This document shows, in pieces, positions 41,646 to 50,552 of a DNA stretch of 64,000 bases. The translations under genes and the position numbers were made by a program. The stretch lies in assembly GCF_013112485.1 (NCBI RefSeq), contig NZ_JABFHG010000006.1, forward strand, positions 310,001-374,000, in the 5' to 3' direction. Within the stretch, counting starts at the first letter, position 1. Each line of letters starts with the position of its first letter. Under the pieces are notes generated by a model. That model was not told the origin of the DNA. It worked only from the letters and a program-made list of their open reading frames with translations, and searched no databases. The DNA is from Roseicella sp. DB1501 (GTDB taxonomy: Bacteria > Pseudomonadota > Alphaproteobacteria > Acetobacterales > Acetobacteraceae).

Positions 41646-41729
41646 GCGATCTGGCGCAGGCCGCGATGCCGAGGGCATGGCGGGCGGTGCCGGATGCGCC
41701 AGACCCGTTCCGACCCGGGGGACTGCCGG

Positions 41730-42716
41730 ATGCTGACCACCTACACCGTCGAGAACGGCCATCTCCTGGTGCGCGAGGGACCGCAGGAGCCGGAGGCGCT
41801 CCGCCGGGCGGTCTGGATCGACCTGCTCACCCCGACGCCGGAGGAGGAGCGGCAGGTGCAGGAGGCGCTGCGCCTCGAGATCCCGACGCGCGAGGAGATG
41901 CAGGAGATCGAGAGCTCCTCCCGCCTCTACCGCGAGGACGACGCCCTCTTCCTCACCGCGCCCTTCCTCTACGGGATCGAGGGCGGGGAGATGGGCTCGA
42001 CCGCCATCACCTTCGTGCTGGCGAACAGCGCGCTGATCACCGTGCGCTACGCGACGCCGCGGGCGGTGGCGGTCTTCGCCGCGCGCTGCCACCGCACCCC
42101 GGTCGCCCTGCTGAACTCGCCGGACGGGGTGATGCTGCATCTGTTCGAGCAGATCGTCGACCGCCTGGCCGATATCCTCGAGCGCATCGCCTCCGACATG
42201 GACCGCGCCAGCCAGGCCGCCTTCCGCTCGGCCCGCGCCAAGGTGAAGGCAACGACCAAGGATGCCGACCTGAAGGACGCGCTGATCACCCTCGGCCAGG
42301 TCGGCGAGGTCACCACGCGGGCGAGCGAGACGCTGCTCGGCCTCTCGCGCATCCTGACCTTTCTGACGGCCGAGAAGGCGACCGCGGTGCGCAAGGAGAA
42401 TCAGGGGCTGATCAAGACCCTGGTGCGCGACGTGCGCTCCCTCGTCGAGCACGCGAATTTCCTCAACAGCAAGGCCAATTTCCTGCTCGATGCCGTCCTC
42501 GGCATCATCAATGTCGAGCAGAACGCCATCATCAAGACCTTCACCGTGGCGAGCGTCGCGCTGATGCCGCCGACGCTGATCGCCAGCATCTACGGCATGA
42601 ATTTCGAGACGATGCCGGAACTGCATTGGGAGTTCGGCTACCCCCTGGTCGTGGGGCTGATGATCGGTTCCGCCGTGCTGCCGATCGTCTACTTCAAGCG
42701 CAAGGGTTGGCTGTAA
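41730..42716 (+). CDS. corA: CorA-family magnesium/cobalt transporter
   Basis: A 328-residue inner-membrane channel. A long cytosolic N-terminal alpha/beta domain is followed by a helical stalk (LLDAVLGIINVEQNAIIKTF). Then come two C-terminal membrane helices with SIYGMNFETMPELHW, the signature GMN ion-selectivity motif, and a basic end KRKGWL. The start MLTTYTVEN at 41730 is preferred over the 12-residue longer frame. It is monocistronic. Confidence 0.93.
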   Translation: MLTTYTVENGHLLVREGPQEPEALRRAVWIDLLTPTPEEERQVQEALRLEIPTREEMQEIESSSRLYREDDALFLTAPFLYGIEGGEMGSTAITFVLANSALITVRYATPRAVAVFAARCHRTPVALLNSPDGVMLHLFEQIVDRLADILERIASDMDRASQAAFRSARAKVKATTKDADLKDALITLGQVGEVTTRASETLLGLSRILTFLTAEKATAVRKENQGLIKTLVRDVRSLVEHANFLNSKANFLLDAVLGIINVEQNAIIKTFTVASVALMPPTLIASIYGMNFETMPELHWEFGYPLVVGLMIGSAVLPIVYFKRKGWL

Positions 42717-42853
42717 TACGCCCCACGAAACCGCCGCGCGGCCCGGTGGCAGCCCCTCTGGGCCCGGAGGATGCGGGCGCTGTCCGACAAGCCCCCTTGC
42801 CTCTCCGGCACGGGCTTGGCTCCATGCGGAACCATCCGAGCCGGGGGAGCCGC

Positions 42854-43819
42854 ATGCCCGCGACGCATCGCATCGAGCCGACCATCGCCAATGTCCGCTG
42901 GGGCGCCTTCGACGCCTCCTTCGCCCCGGTGCAGGAGGTGGCGCCGGGCGATCTCGTCATCCTGGAATGCGTCTCCGGCGCGAAGGAGGTGATGCCGCCG
43001 CCCGGCAGCGGCATGGCGATCCCGGAGCGGCTGGCTGCCATTCATGCCGGCGGCGTGCCGCGGCTCGGGCCACATATCCTCACCGGACCGGTCGCGGTGA
43101 AGGGCGCCGAGCCGGGCGACGTGCTGCGCGTGGATATCGAGCGGATCGACCTCGGCGCCGACTGGGGCTTCTGCGGCTTCCGGCCGCTCTTCGGCACGCT
43201 GCCCGAGGACTTCCCCTATGCCCGCGTGCTGCACATCCCGGTCGACCGGGAGGCGATGACCTGCAAGGTGCCGGTCGGCCCCGGCATCACCCTGCCGCTC
43301 TCGCCCTTCTTCGGGGTCATGGGCGTGGCGCCGCCGCCGGAATGGGGCGCGATCAGCACCAAGGAGCCGCGGGCGCATGGCGGCAACCTCGACAACAAGG
43401 AGATCGGCGCCGGCGCCACGCTCTTCCTGCCGGTCTTCGTGGAGGGGGCGAATTTCTCGGCCGGCGACGGGCATGGCGTGCAGGGCGATGGCGAGGTCTG
43501 CATCAACGCGCTCGAGATGTGCCTCACCGGGCATTTCCGCCTCAGCCTGGAGAAGGGCGGCGGCGCCAAGGACCCGCTGCTGGCATATCCGCGTGCCGAG
43601 ACGCCGACGCATTACATCAGCATGGGCATGCACGAGGATCTCGACCTCGCCATGAAGCAGGCGCTGCGCGAGATGATCGCCTTCATCGTCAGCCGCGCCA
43701 ACCTCTCGGCGGCCGATGCCTACCAGCTTTGCAGCCTCGCGGTGGATTTCCACGTGACGCAGACGGTGAACGGCGAGAAGGGCGTGCACGGCCTGCTGAA
43801 GAAGGGACTGCTGTTCTGA
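42854..43819 (+). CDS. Acetamidase/formamidase family protein
   Basis: A 321-residue FmdA/AmdA-family amidase. Visible blocks: GDLVILECVSGAKEVM, GPHILTGPVAVKGAEPGDVL, PRAHGGNLDNKEIGAGATLF (metal/active-site His-Gly-Gly-Asn), and GDGHGVQGDGEVCINALEM. It hydrolyses short amides such as formamide or acetamide to ammonia plus acid (family knowledge). GGGGGAG precedes the ATG. No amide transporter is adjacent. Confidence 0.9.
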   Translation: MPATHRIEPTIANVRWGAFDASFAPVQEVAPGDLVILECVSGAKEVMPPPGSGMAIPERLAAIHAGGVPRLGPHILTGPVAVKGAEPGDVLRVDIERIDLGADWGFCGFRPLFGTLPEDFPYARVLHIPVDREAMTCKVPVGPGITLPLSPFFGVMGVAPPPEWGAISTKEPRAHGGNLDNKEIGAGATLFLPVFVEGANFSAGDGHGVQGDGEVCINALEMCLTGHFRLSLEKGGGAKDPLLAYPRAETPTHYISMGMHEDLDLAMKQALREMIAFIVSRANLSAADAYQLCSLAVDFHVTQTVNGEKGVHGLLKKGLLF

Positions 43820-43826
43820 ACGCGGC

Positions 43827-43857
43827 GCCGGCCGGCCCCGGTTTGGGGCCGGCCGGC
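43827..43857. terminator. Perfect 13-bp hairpin between convergent genes
   Basis: GCCGGCCGGCCCC pairs perfectly with GGGGCCGGCCGGC around GGTTT. It sits 8 bp after the amidase stop and 9 bp before the end of the convergent sulfurtransferase gene, fitting a bidirectional terminator. Confidence 0.75.
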
Positions 43858-43865
43858 AGGCGCGG

Positions 43866-44750
43866 TCATCCCCGCTCGATCGGCAGGGAGGGGTCCTTCG
43901 CCCATTCGCTCATCGAGGCGTCGTAGACCGCGAGGTTGCGATAGCCGAGCTGGTGCAGCAGGAAGGCATCGAGCGTCGCCGCGATGCCGCCGCCGCAATA
44001 GAGCAGGATGCGCTTCCCCGGGTCGGCGCCCACGGCGGCGAAGCGCTCGGCCACCTCGGCGGGCGGCTTCAAGGTCAGCCGCCCCGGCTCGAGCAGCTCG
44101 GCGACCGGCACGTTGACGCTGCCGGGGATGCGGCCCGGCCGGCCGTAGCGGTCATTCTCGCCACGGTGCAGATCGGGGGAGAGGGCGTTGATGGTGCAGG
44201 TGCCGGCATCGCCGATCGCCGCCTTCACCGCCTCCTTGCCGACGAAGAGGCCCGGCCGTGGCCGCGCCGTCAGGCTGACGGCCGGGTAGCGGCTCTCGCC
44301 GGATTCGGTGGGCCGCCCCTCGGCGCTCCAGGCATCGAAGCCGCCGTCGAGGATCGCCGCCTCGTCGAAGCCGATGGCGCGCAGCATCCACCAGACCCGC
44401 GTGGCCCATTGCGGGCTCTTGCGCGCGTAGAGGATGACGCGCTTGCCCTCGCCGATGCCGCGGGCGGCGAAGCGGGCGGCGAGATCCTCGGGCGCGGGCA
44501 TGGTGAAGTTGAACGGGCTCGCCGTGTCGGAGAGCTCGCCCTGCAGGTCGAGGAAGGCCGAGCCAGGGATATGCGCCGCCTCGTAATCGGCGCGGCCCGC
44601 CTCGGCGCGATAGGGCCGGCCGGTGCCGCTCTCATAGTGCAGATAGGTCGTGCAGTCGAAGATGCGGAGCGCGGGATCGCGCAGGTGCTCCGCGAGCCAG
44701 GCGGTCGAGACGATGGCCTCGGGATGGGCGAAGCCCGGCTTGGCTGGCAT
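43866..44750 (-). CDS. 3-mercaptopyruvate sulfurtransferase (rhodanese family)
   Basis: A 294-residue two-domain rhodanese. The N-terminal inactive domain has AHIPGSAFLDLQGELSD and WWMLRAIGFDEAAILDGGFD. The C-terminal domain carries the catalytic loop YCGGGIAAT with C252, resembling the CG[S/T]G loop of mercaptopyruvate sulfurtransferases but with an extra Gly. It moves sulfur to thiols or cyanide. GGAGGAC precedes the ATG. Confidence 0.88.
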   Translation of the reverse strand: MPAKPGFAHPEAIVSTAWLAEHLRDPALRIFDCTTYLHYESGTGRPYRAEAGRADYEAAHIPGSAFLDLQGELSDTASPFNFTMPAPEDLAARFAARGIGEGKRVILYARKSPQWATRVWWMLRAIGFDEAAILDGGFDAWSAEGRPTESGESRYPAVSLTARPRPGLFVGKEAVKAAIGDAGTCTINALSPDLHRGENDRYGRPGRIPGSVNVPVAELLEPGRLTLKPPAEVAERFAAVGADPGKRILLYCGGGIAATLDAFLLHQLGYRNLAVYDASMSEWAKDPSLPIERG

Positions 44751-44832
44751 GGGGTCCTCCGCGATTTGGCCGGGACGGCGTCCGGCCGCCCGACCCTGCC
44801 CGCAGCCGCCGCCCGCCGCAAGCCGGGGATCC

Positions 44833-44936
44833 ACAGCGGATTGCGTTCAAAAGTGAACGCTGCTCCGCTGCAGCCTGTTGTTTTCAGGGCAGAGTCACGC
44901 GTCTGGGCGATCTCGCCCTCCCGTGATCTGCTCTAG
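44833..44936 (+). repeat. Dispersed ~105-bp intergenic repeat, copy 2
   Basis: It starts CAGCGGATTGCGTTCAA and ends GATCTGCTCTAG. It aligns along its length with copies 1 and 3. Its terminal CTAG supplies the TAG stop (44933-44935) of the convergent SDR gene. Confidence 0.75.
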
Positions 44937-46006
44937 AAGAGACCCGTTCGCCGCCGGCGGGGAAGCGGCATTCGCCCGGCGCCGGCGCGGCGGGCGGCGC
45001 CGGCACTGGCGCCGATGGCCAGGGCGCCGAGCCCGGCCAGCACCGCCGCCGTCATCCCCGGATGAAGCTGCGCCTCGAGGAACAGGCTGGTCTTGCGCAC
45101 CGGCGCCACCGGCCGCGTCAGGCTCTTCTCGGTCCCGTCCCCGCGCGGCGCGTAGAGATTGTCCGCCCGCTCCTGCCGCGGCGCCTTGCGGCTGACCTGG
45201 GCGGGGTAGCCGACCGCCTCCATCACCAGGTCGGTCGCGCGCGGGAAGAGGCTGCCCATCAGCGAGATCGCATGGCCGCCGAAGCCGACCACGATCTCCC
45301 GCTTGCGGTGCTCGCAGGCATGCAGGATGGCCCGCGCCACCAGCTGCGGCTCATAGGCCGGCGGCGGCACGCGGATGCCCTGAGCGCCCAGCAGGTTGCG
45401 GCCATGCTCCTGGAAGGCCGTCTCGATGCCCGATGGCTTGATCAGGGTCACGCTGACCGGCGCGCCGTCGCGCTCCAGCTCCATGCGCAGCGCCTCGGTG
45501 AAGGCGCGCACCGCATGCTTGGTGGCGCTGTAGGTGCCCTGCAGCATCATGGCCCGGTCGGACAGCACGCTGCCGACATTCACCAGCGCGCCGCCATGGC
45601 GGCGCAATTCCTTCGCCGCGATCAGCGAGCCATGCACCACGCCCCAGTAATTCGTGTCGAAGAGCCGGCGCTGGTCCTCGAGCGGCGTCTTCTCGAGCTC
45701 GCCATAGATCGAGGTTCCGGCATCGTTCACCCAGGAATCGAAGCCGCCGAAGACCTGCCGGGCCTTTTCCGCCGCCGCCTCCAGCGCCGCCTGGTCGCCG
45801 ACATCGGCCACGGCGAAGTCCGCCTGTCCGCCGCGGCCGCGCAATTCTTCGACGATCCGCCGCAGCGCCTCCTCGTTGCGGGAGACGAGGAAGACGCGGG
45901 CCCCGGCCTGGGCGGCCCGCCTGGCGGTGGCGAGGCCGATGCCGGAGCTGGCGCCGGTGATGACGATGGTCTGCTGCGGCAACGGCTTCAGCCGGATCTG
46001 CGGCAT
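44933..46006 (-). CDS. Short-chain dehydrogenase/reductase with C-terminal hydrophobic tail
   Basis: A 357-residue SDR oxidoreductase, longer than the classical 250. TGASSGIGLATARR binds the nucleotide, NDAGTSIYG is the NAG motif, S at VGSVLSD and YSATK (catalytic Tyr/Lys) complete the site. After residue 250 there is an extra region and a hydrophobic helix (AAVLAGLGALAIGASAGAAR) followed by a basic tail, suggesting membrane attachment. The substrate is unknown. Its stop codon lies in the intergenic repeat. Confidence 0.86.
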   Translation of the reverse strand: MPQIRLKPLPQQTIVITGASSGIGLATARRAAQAGARVFLVSRNEEALRRIVEELRGRGGQADFAVADVGDQAALEAAAEKARQVFGGFDSWVNDAGTSIYGELEKTPLEDQRRLFDTNYWGVVHGSLIAAKELRRHGGALVNVGSVLSDRAMMLQGTYSATKHAVRAFTEALRMELERDGAPVSVTLIKPSGIETAFQEHGRNLLGAQGIRVPPPAYEPQLVARAILHACEHRKREIVVGFGGHAISLMGSLFPRATDLVMEAVGYPAQVSRKAPRQERADNLYAPRGDGTEKSLTRPVAPVRKTSLFLEAQLHPGMTAAVLAGLGALAIGASAGAARRAGAGRMPLPRRRRTGLF

Positions 46007-46076
46007 CGGGGCACCTCGGCTTCGGGGGAGCGGCCTCAACCCGCCGCTCCCCGGCCGGTTCCCCGGCGGCCCGCCG

Positions 46077-46808
46077 CTACACCTTCAGCGTGCCGGCCTT
46101 CGCCGCGGCATAGCGCTGCGCCACCGCTTCCCAGTTCACCACGTTCCACCAGGCGCGGGTGTATTCCGGCCGGCGGTTCTGGTAGCGCAGGTAATAGGCG
46201 TGCTCCCAGACATCGTTGCCGAGCAGCACGCGGCCGCCCTCCATCAGCGGCGTGTCCTGGTTCGGCTTCTGCGCCACCGCGAGCTTGCCGTCGCGGGTGA
46301 CGGTGACGAAGGCCCAGCCGGAGCCGAACTGCGTGTTCGCCGCCCGCTCGAAATTGCCGCGGAAGGCGTCCCAGCCGCCGAGGTCGCGGGTGATGGCCTG
46401 CATCAGCTCGCCCGTCGGCTGGCCGCCCTTGCCGCCCATGATGCCCCAGAACATCGTGTGGTTGGCATGGCCGCCGCCATTGTTGCGCACGGCGGTGCGG
46501 ATGCCCTCGGGCAATTCCGGCAGCTTCGCCAGCATCGCCTCGATCGGCATGGCGTGCAGGGCGCTGTGATCCTTCACCGCCGCATTGAGGTTGTTCACAT
46601 AGGCCGCATGGTGCAGGTCGTGGTGGATCTGCATGGTGCGGGCGTCGATCGCCGCCTCGTTCGCCTCTAGCGCATAAGGCAGCGGCGGCAGGCTGAAGGG
46701 ACCGGTCGGCGCCGCGGGCGTGGCGGGCTGGGCGAAGACGCGGTGCGGCATGGCAAGGAGCGCGGCGCCACCGAGCAGCAGGTGGCGACGACGGGCGGTC
46801 ACGGACAT
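46077..46808 (-). CDS. Exported Fe/Mn superoxide dismutase
   Basis: A 243-residue enzyme: a leader with TARRRHLLLGGAALLAMP (twin-arginine-like) and cleavage near VFAQ, then an Fe/Mn-SOD. Metal ligands are seen in MQIHHDLHHAAYVNNLN, NHTMFWGIMG and DVWEHAYYLRYQNRRPEY. It dismutates superoxide, probably in the periplasm and possibly via Tat, since tatA is in the window. Most bacterial SODs of this fold are cytosolic, so export is noteworthy. Confidence 0.92.
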   Translation of the reverse strand: MSVTARRRHLLLGGAALLAMPHRVFAQPATPAAPTGPFSLPPLPYALEANEAAIDARTMQIHHDLHHAAYVNNLNAAVKDHSALHAMPIEAMLAKLPELPEGIRTAVRNNGGGHANHTMFWGIMGGKGGQPTGELMQAITRDLGGWDAFRGNFERAANTQFGSGWAFVTVTRDGKLAVAQKPNQDTPLMEGGRVLLGNDVWEHAYYLRYQNRRPEYTRAWWNVVNWEAVAQRYAAAKAGTLKV

Positions 46809-46871
46809 GGCTCTCTCCCTCGGGGTGAGAGGCAGATTAGGGCGCGAGGGCCCCTGGCCAAGTGATCCCCT

Positions 46872-47939
46872 TCACAAAGCCCGATAGGCGAAGGCCGCAT
46901 AGGGGTCCCAGGCGACCGAGGCCGGGCCGCCGATGCGCGGTACCCGGCTGCCGGGCGGCCGCTTCGCCACCAGCGCGCCGCCGCGCCCGACCTCCAGCAG
47001 CAGCCGCAGATGGTCGCCGAGGAAGATCACGTCCTGCAGCGCCGCCGGCAGCGCGCCCTCGCCCATCTCCTCGGCCCGCATCGCGGCCACCGCCACCCGC
47101 TCCGGCCGCACCGCGACGATGCAGCGACTGCCCGGCCCGGCGGCGTCGCCGCGCCGCGCCCAGAGCTCCGGGCCGCAATCGAGCCGCACCTGGCAGTCCT
47201 CGCCGTCGAAGGCGAGCACCGTTCCGGACAGGCGGTTGTTGTCGCCGAGCAGGAAGGCGACGAAGGCCGAGACCGGCTCCTCATAGACCGATTGCGGCGT
47301 GCCCTCCTGCACCACCTCGCCGGCATCGAGCACGGCGAGATGGTCGGCGAGCAGCATCGCCTCGCCGGGCTCGCGCGTCGCCACCACCACCGTCAGGCCG
47401 AGGCGGCGGAACAACCCCCGCCATTCCAGGGCCAGCCGGTGCCGCAGCCCCTGGTCGAGACCCTCGAAGGGATCGTCCAGCAGCAGGACCGCCGGTTGCG
47501 GCGCCAGGGCCCGCGCCAGGGCCAGCCGCCGGAGCTGCACCGGGTTGAGCTGGCCGAGCCGCGTCGCCTCCTGGCCGTCGAGGCCGAGCTGGGTCATCGC
47601 CCGCGCCACCTGCGCCGCGCGCTGCGCCGCCGGCAGGGCGAGCACCAGGTCGGTCACCACCTGCTCGACGCGGCGCCCCCGCGCCTGCGCCTCCACCGGC
47701 TGGAAAAGGCCGAAGCCGCGCCAGCCCGGCGGCGGGCGATCGAGCAGCGCGTCCTCAAGCCATATCCGTCCGGCATCCGGCGAGGCCAGGCCGGCCAGCA
47801 GGCGCAGCAGGCCGGTCTTGCCGGCGCCCTGCGGGCCGAGCAGCACCGTGCAGCCGCCGCGCGGCACCGCGAGGTCGATGCCGTGCAGCCCGAGCGCCGG
47901 CCGGCGCACACCTTCGAAGCGCAGCAGAGGCACGTCCAT
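46872..47939 (-). CDS. Degenerate ABC transporter ATPase with TOBE-like C-terminus
   Basis: A 355-residue PotA/FbpC-type ATPase. Walker A GPQGAGKT (35-42) and Q-loop Q80 are intact, but the signature is LNPVQ (131-135) instead of LSGGQ, Walker B ends LLLDDP with Asp156 for the catalytic Glu, and the switch His is R189. Residues about 240-355 form a TOBE-like ligand domain. No permease or binding protein gene adjoins. It may be a weak or inactive ATPase with a regulatory role. The start at 47939 is chosen for MDVPLLRFEGV. Confidence 0.85.
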   Translation of the reverse strand: MDVPLLRFEGVRRPALGLHGIDLAVPRGGCTVLLGPQGAGKTGLLRLLAGLASPDAGRIWLEDALLDRPPPGWRGFGLFQPVEAQARGRRVEQVVTDLVLALPAAQRAAQVARAMTQLGLDGQEATRLGQLNPVQLRRLALARALAPQPAVLLLDDPFEGLDQGLRHRLALEWRGLFRRLGLTVVVATREPGEAMLLADHLAVLDAGEVVQEGTPQSVYEEPVSAFVAFLLGDNNRLSGTVLAFDGEDCQVRLDCGPELWARRGDAAGPGSRCIVAVRPERVAVAAMRAEEMGEGALPAALQDVIFLGDHLRLLLEVGRGGALVAKRPPGSRVPRIGGPASVAWDPYAAFAYRAL

Positions 47940-48067
47940 GCGAATCCCCAACCCGCGTCCTTCGCGGGGCGTTCTTACACCGCCCCCTGACCGTCCGACG
48001 CAAGGTGGAACCAGTCGCATCGCGGCGGCGTTCCCTGGGCAAGTTACCCCTGCGGAAGGAGCACGCC

Positions 48068-48415
48068 ATGAGCGCCGCGAATGATTTCTCCAATGACGCC
48101 CGCAACCTGAAGGACCAGGCCCAGGCCTCCGCGCAGCGCGTCAACGATGACGCGAAGGAAGAGCTGGCGAAGCTGCGCGCGCAGGTCGAGCGGCTGATGC
48201 AGGATCGCGTCACCCCGGCCCTGGCCGGCGCCGCCGATCAGGTGCAGGGCTATGCCAACCGCGCCCGCGAGACCATCGAGGACCAGGCGGACGCCATCTC
48301 CGAGACGGTGCGCGAGCGGCCGCTCACTGCCGTCGTCATCGCCGCGGCGGCGGGCTACCTCATCGGCAGGCTGATGGGCGGCAATACCTACGTCTACCCG
48401 CGCGAGCGCCACTGA
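48068..48415 (+). CDS. DUF883 (ElaB/YqjD-like) membrane-anchored protein
   Basis: A 115-residue protein: an amphipathic helical N-terminus (ARNLKDQAQASAQRVNDDAK) and a C-terminal membrane helix with the DUF883 ending ERPLTAVVIAAAAGYLIGRL. YqjD/ElaB relatives are inner-membrane proteins that bind ribosomes in stationary phase. GGAAGGAG precedes the ATG. It is followed 18 bp later by a holin-like gene, the YqjD-YqjE order of enterobacteria. Confidence 0.88.
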   Translation: MSAANDFSNDARNLKDQAQASAQRVNDDAKEELAKLRAQVERLMQDRVTPALAGAADQVQGYANRARETIEDQADAISETVRERPLTAVVIAAAAGYLIGRLMGGNTYVYPRERH

Positions 48416-48433
48416 CCCGGGAGGCGGCCGCGG

Positions 48434-48868
48434 ATGCGCATGTTTCAACTGCTCCGCCTGGCTGCCCAGGCGGAGGCGCTGCGCTGGAAGCGGACCGGCC
48501 GGGGCTATGCCATCCAGGCTGGCCTCGGCGCGGCCGCGGCCGTCTTCGCCGTGATGCTGGTGATCATGCTGCACATCGCAGGGCTGATCTGGCTGGCGCG
48601 TGGGCGGGATCCGGCGATCGCCGCACTGATCGTGGGCGGGGTCGATCTGGTGCTCGCTGCCATCCTCGGCTGGCTCGCGGCACGGCATGCCCAGGATCCG
48701 GTGGCCCTCGAGGCGCTGCGGGTGCGCGATGACGCGTTGCGCCAGGTCGGCGACACCACGGCGCGCGCCGCCATGGTGATGCCGCTGCTGCGCAGCCAGT
48801 CGGCGAAGAAGGGCTTGGTCGGGGCGGCCCTGACTGCCATCGCGGTCGGGCTCTTCGCCCGGCGATAG
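48434..48868 (+). CDS. YqjE/holin-superfamily-like membrane protein
   Basis: A 144-residue protein with two membrane segments (about residues 32-55 and 63-83) flanked by basic loops, then a charged helix and a short hydrophobic C-terminus. This fits the DUF1469/YqjE group. Pairing with the DUF883 gene upstream supports the call. Function unknown; probably envelope or stress related. Confidence 0.7.
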   Translation: MRMFQLLRLAAQAEALRWKRTGRGYAIQAGLGAAAAVFAVMLVIMLHIAGLIWLARGRDPAIAALIVGGVDLVLAAILGWLAARHAQDPVALEALRVRDDALRQVGDTTARAAMVMPLLRSQSAKKGLVGAALTAIAVGLFARR

Positions 48869-49076
48869 CGATACCCTCCGGGCCCTCGCGGGACCAGCCG
48901 GTGCGGGGCGCCGGCTGGTTGCCGGCCCGAGGGCAAGAGGCTAGAGCAGGCACCGGGCGGGCGCGGGTGCCGGGATCTAGTCCCGCTCCAGCCAGGACGC
49001 GCCACGGTGGAAGCTTCTCCGGATTCCTTCGCTCCGCCGCTGGCGATGTCGCGGGACGATATCCAAGGAGCGCCGC

Positions 49077-50096
49077 GTGAGCGAGACCACCGAGCCGACC
49101 ATCCTGGCCCGCCGCGAGGGCGCCGCCGGCACCCTCCTGATGAACCGGCCGAAGACCCTCAACGCCCTCGACTTGGCGATGATCCGCGGCTTCCAGAGCG
49201 CGATCGATGCCTGGAAGGACGACGCGGCCGTGCGCCTCGTGGTGCTCGAGGGCGCGGGCGGCAAGGCCTTCTGCGCCGGCGGCGACGTGCGGCGCATCCG
49301 GCAGCTCGCCATTGAGGGCGACACCGCGGCGATCGAATCCTTCTTCGCCGAGGAATATGCCGTAAATCGCGGCATCGCCACCTTCGGCAAGCCCTGGGTG
49401 TCGCTGATCGACGGCGTCTGCATGGGCGGCGGCATCGGCGTCTCGGCGCATGGCAGGCCCATTGTCGTCACTGAGAGCGCGTTGCTCGCCATGCCGGAGA
49501 CGGCGATCGCCCTCTTCCCCGATGTCGGCTCCTCCTACATCCTGCCACGCCTGCCGGGCGCGGTCGGCACTTGGCTGGCCCTGACCGGCGCGCGCCTGCG
49601 CGGCGCGGATGCGGTGCATGCCGGTCTCGCCACGCATTACGTGCCGAAGGCGAAGCTGCCGACGCTGCGCGAGGCGCTGTTGGCCGGCGACGCCGCAGTG
49701 GTCGAGCGCTTCGCCGAGGCGCCGCCCGCGGCGAGCTTCGCGCCGCATCGCGACGCCATCGACCGCTGCTTCGGCCGCGACAGCGTGCCGGAGATCCTCG
49801 CGGCGCTGGAGGCCGAGGGCACCGACTGGGCGCGCGAGCAGGTGGCGATCCTGCGCCGGATGTCGCCGACCTCGCTCTGCGTCTCGCTCGATCTCATCCG
49901 CCGCGGCGCCGATGCGACACTTGACGAGTGCCTGGAGATGGAGCTGGCGCTGACGCGCAGCGTGGTGAACCGGCATCCCGATTTCCGCGAGGGCGTGCGC
50001 AGCGTGCTGGTCGACAAGGACGGCAAGCCGAGCTGGTCGCCGGCGACGGTCGAGGCGGTGGATCCGGCCGCGATCAAGGCGCTCTTCGCCGGATGA
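49077..50096 (+). CDS. 3-hydroxyisobutyryl-CoA hydrolase
   Basis: A 339-residue crotonase-fold enzyme of valine breakdown. LLMNRPKTLNALDLAMIRGF, the oxyanion-hole loop KAFCAGGDVRRI and GVCMGGGIGVSAHGRPIV, and MPETAIALFPDVGSSYILPR (catalytic Glu/Asp) match HIBCH rather than simple enoyl-CoA hydratases. The C-terminal part ELALTRSVVNRHPDFREGVR is also HIBCH-specific. The start is GTG at 49077. It overlaps the thioesterase gene by ATGA. Confidence 0.9.
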   Translation: MSETTEPTILARREGAAGTLLMNRPKTLNALDLAMIRGFQSAIDAWKDDAAVRLVVLEGAGGKAFCAGGDVRRIRQLAIEGDTAAIESFFAEEYAVNRGIATFGKPWVSLIDGVCMGGGIGVSAHGRPIVVTESALLAMPETAIALFPDVGSSYILPRLPGAVGTWLALTGARLRGADAVHAGLATHYVPKAKLPTLREALLAGDAAVVERFAEAPPAASFAPHRDAIDRCFGRDSVPEILAALEAEGTDWAREQVAILRRMSPTSLCVSLDLIRRGADATLDECLEMELALTRSVVNRHPDFREGVRSVLVDKDGKPSWSPATVEAVDPAAIKALFAG

Positions 50097-50524
50097 GCGC
50101 CGCGGCCGGCAGCGAGAGGCCTACCGGGGCTCCTACCGAGGCTTTGGGCCCGCACGGGAAGCTCGAGATCCGCACCCTCGCCATGCCAGCCGACACCAAC
50201 CCCGCCGGAGACATCTTCGGCGGCTGGATCATGGCGCAGATGGACATCGCCGGCGGCATCGCGGCCTCGGCCCGGGCGGGTGGCCGCGTGGTCACCGTCA
50301 CCGCCACCGACATGACCTTCCTCAAGCCGGTCAAGGTCGGCGACATCGTCTGCTGCTACTGCGACCTGAAGCGCGTCGGCCGCACCTCGCTCACCCTGCA
50401 TGTCGAGGCCTGGGTGCTGCGCCACGGCCAGGGCGAGCGGATCAAGGTGACCTCGGCCGACATCACCTATGTCGCGCTCGACGAAGCCGGGCGGCCGCGG
50501 CCGGTCGATCCGCCGCGGGGCTGA
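50093..50524 (+). CDS. YciA-like acyl-CoA thioesterase
   Basis: A 143-residue hotdog-fold thioesterase. RTLAMPADTNPAGDIFGGWI is the family active-site signature (Asn and Asp), followed by VTVTATDMTFLKPVKVGDIV and SLTLHVEAWVLRHGQGERIK. It cleaves acyl-CoA to free acid and CoA. Coupling to the HIBCH gene suggests a shared role in branched-chain acyl-CoA turnover (inference). Confidence 0.9.
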   Translation: MSAAAGSERPTGAPTEALGPHGKLEIRTLAMPADTNPAGDIFGGWIMAQMDIAGGIAASARAGGRVVTVTATDMTFLKPVKVGDIVCCYCDLKRVGRTSLTLHVEAWVLRHGQGERIKVTSADITYVALDEAGRPRPVDPPRG

Positions 50525-50552
50525 GGCGGCCGCCGTCCCAGGCGGCGCGCTA

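Noticed and set aside
48944-48983. CTAGAGC-led GC hairpin before the hydroxyisobutyryl-CoA hydrolase gene as another copy of the dispersed repeat
   Set aside because: Only the CTAGAGC end is shared; the following bases do not align with the repeat core, so it is not counted as a copy.
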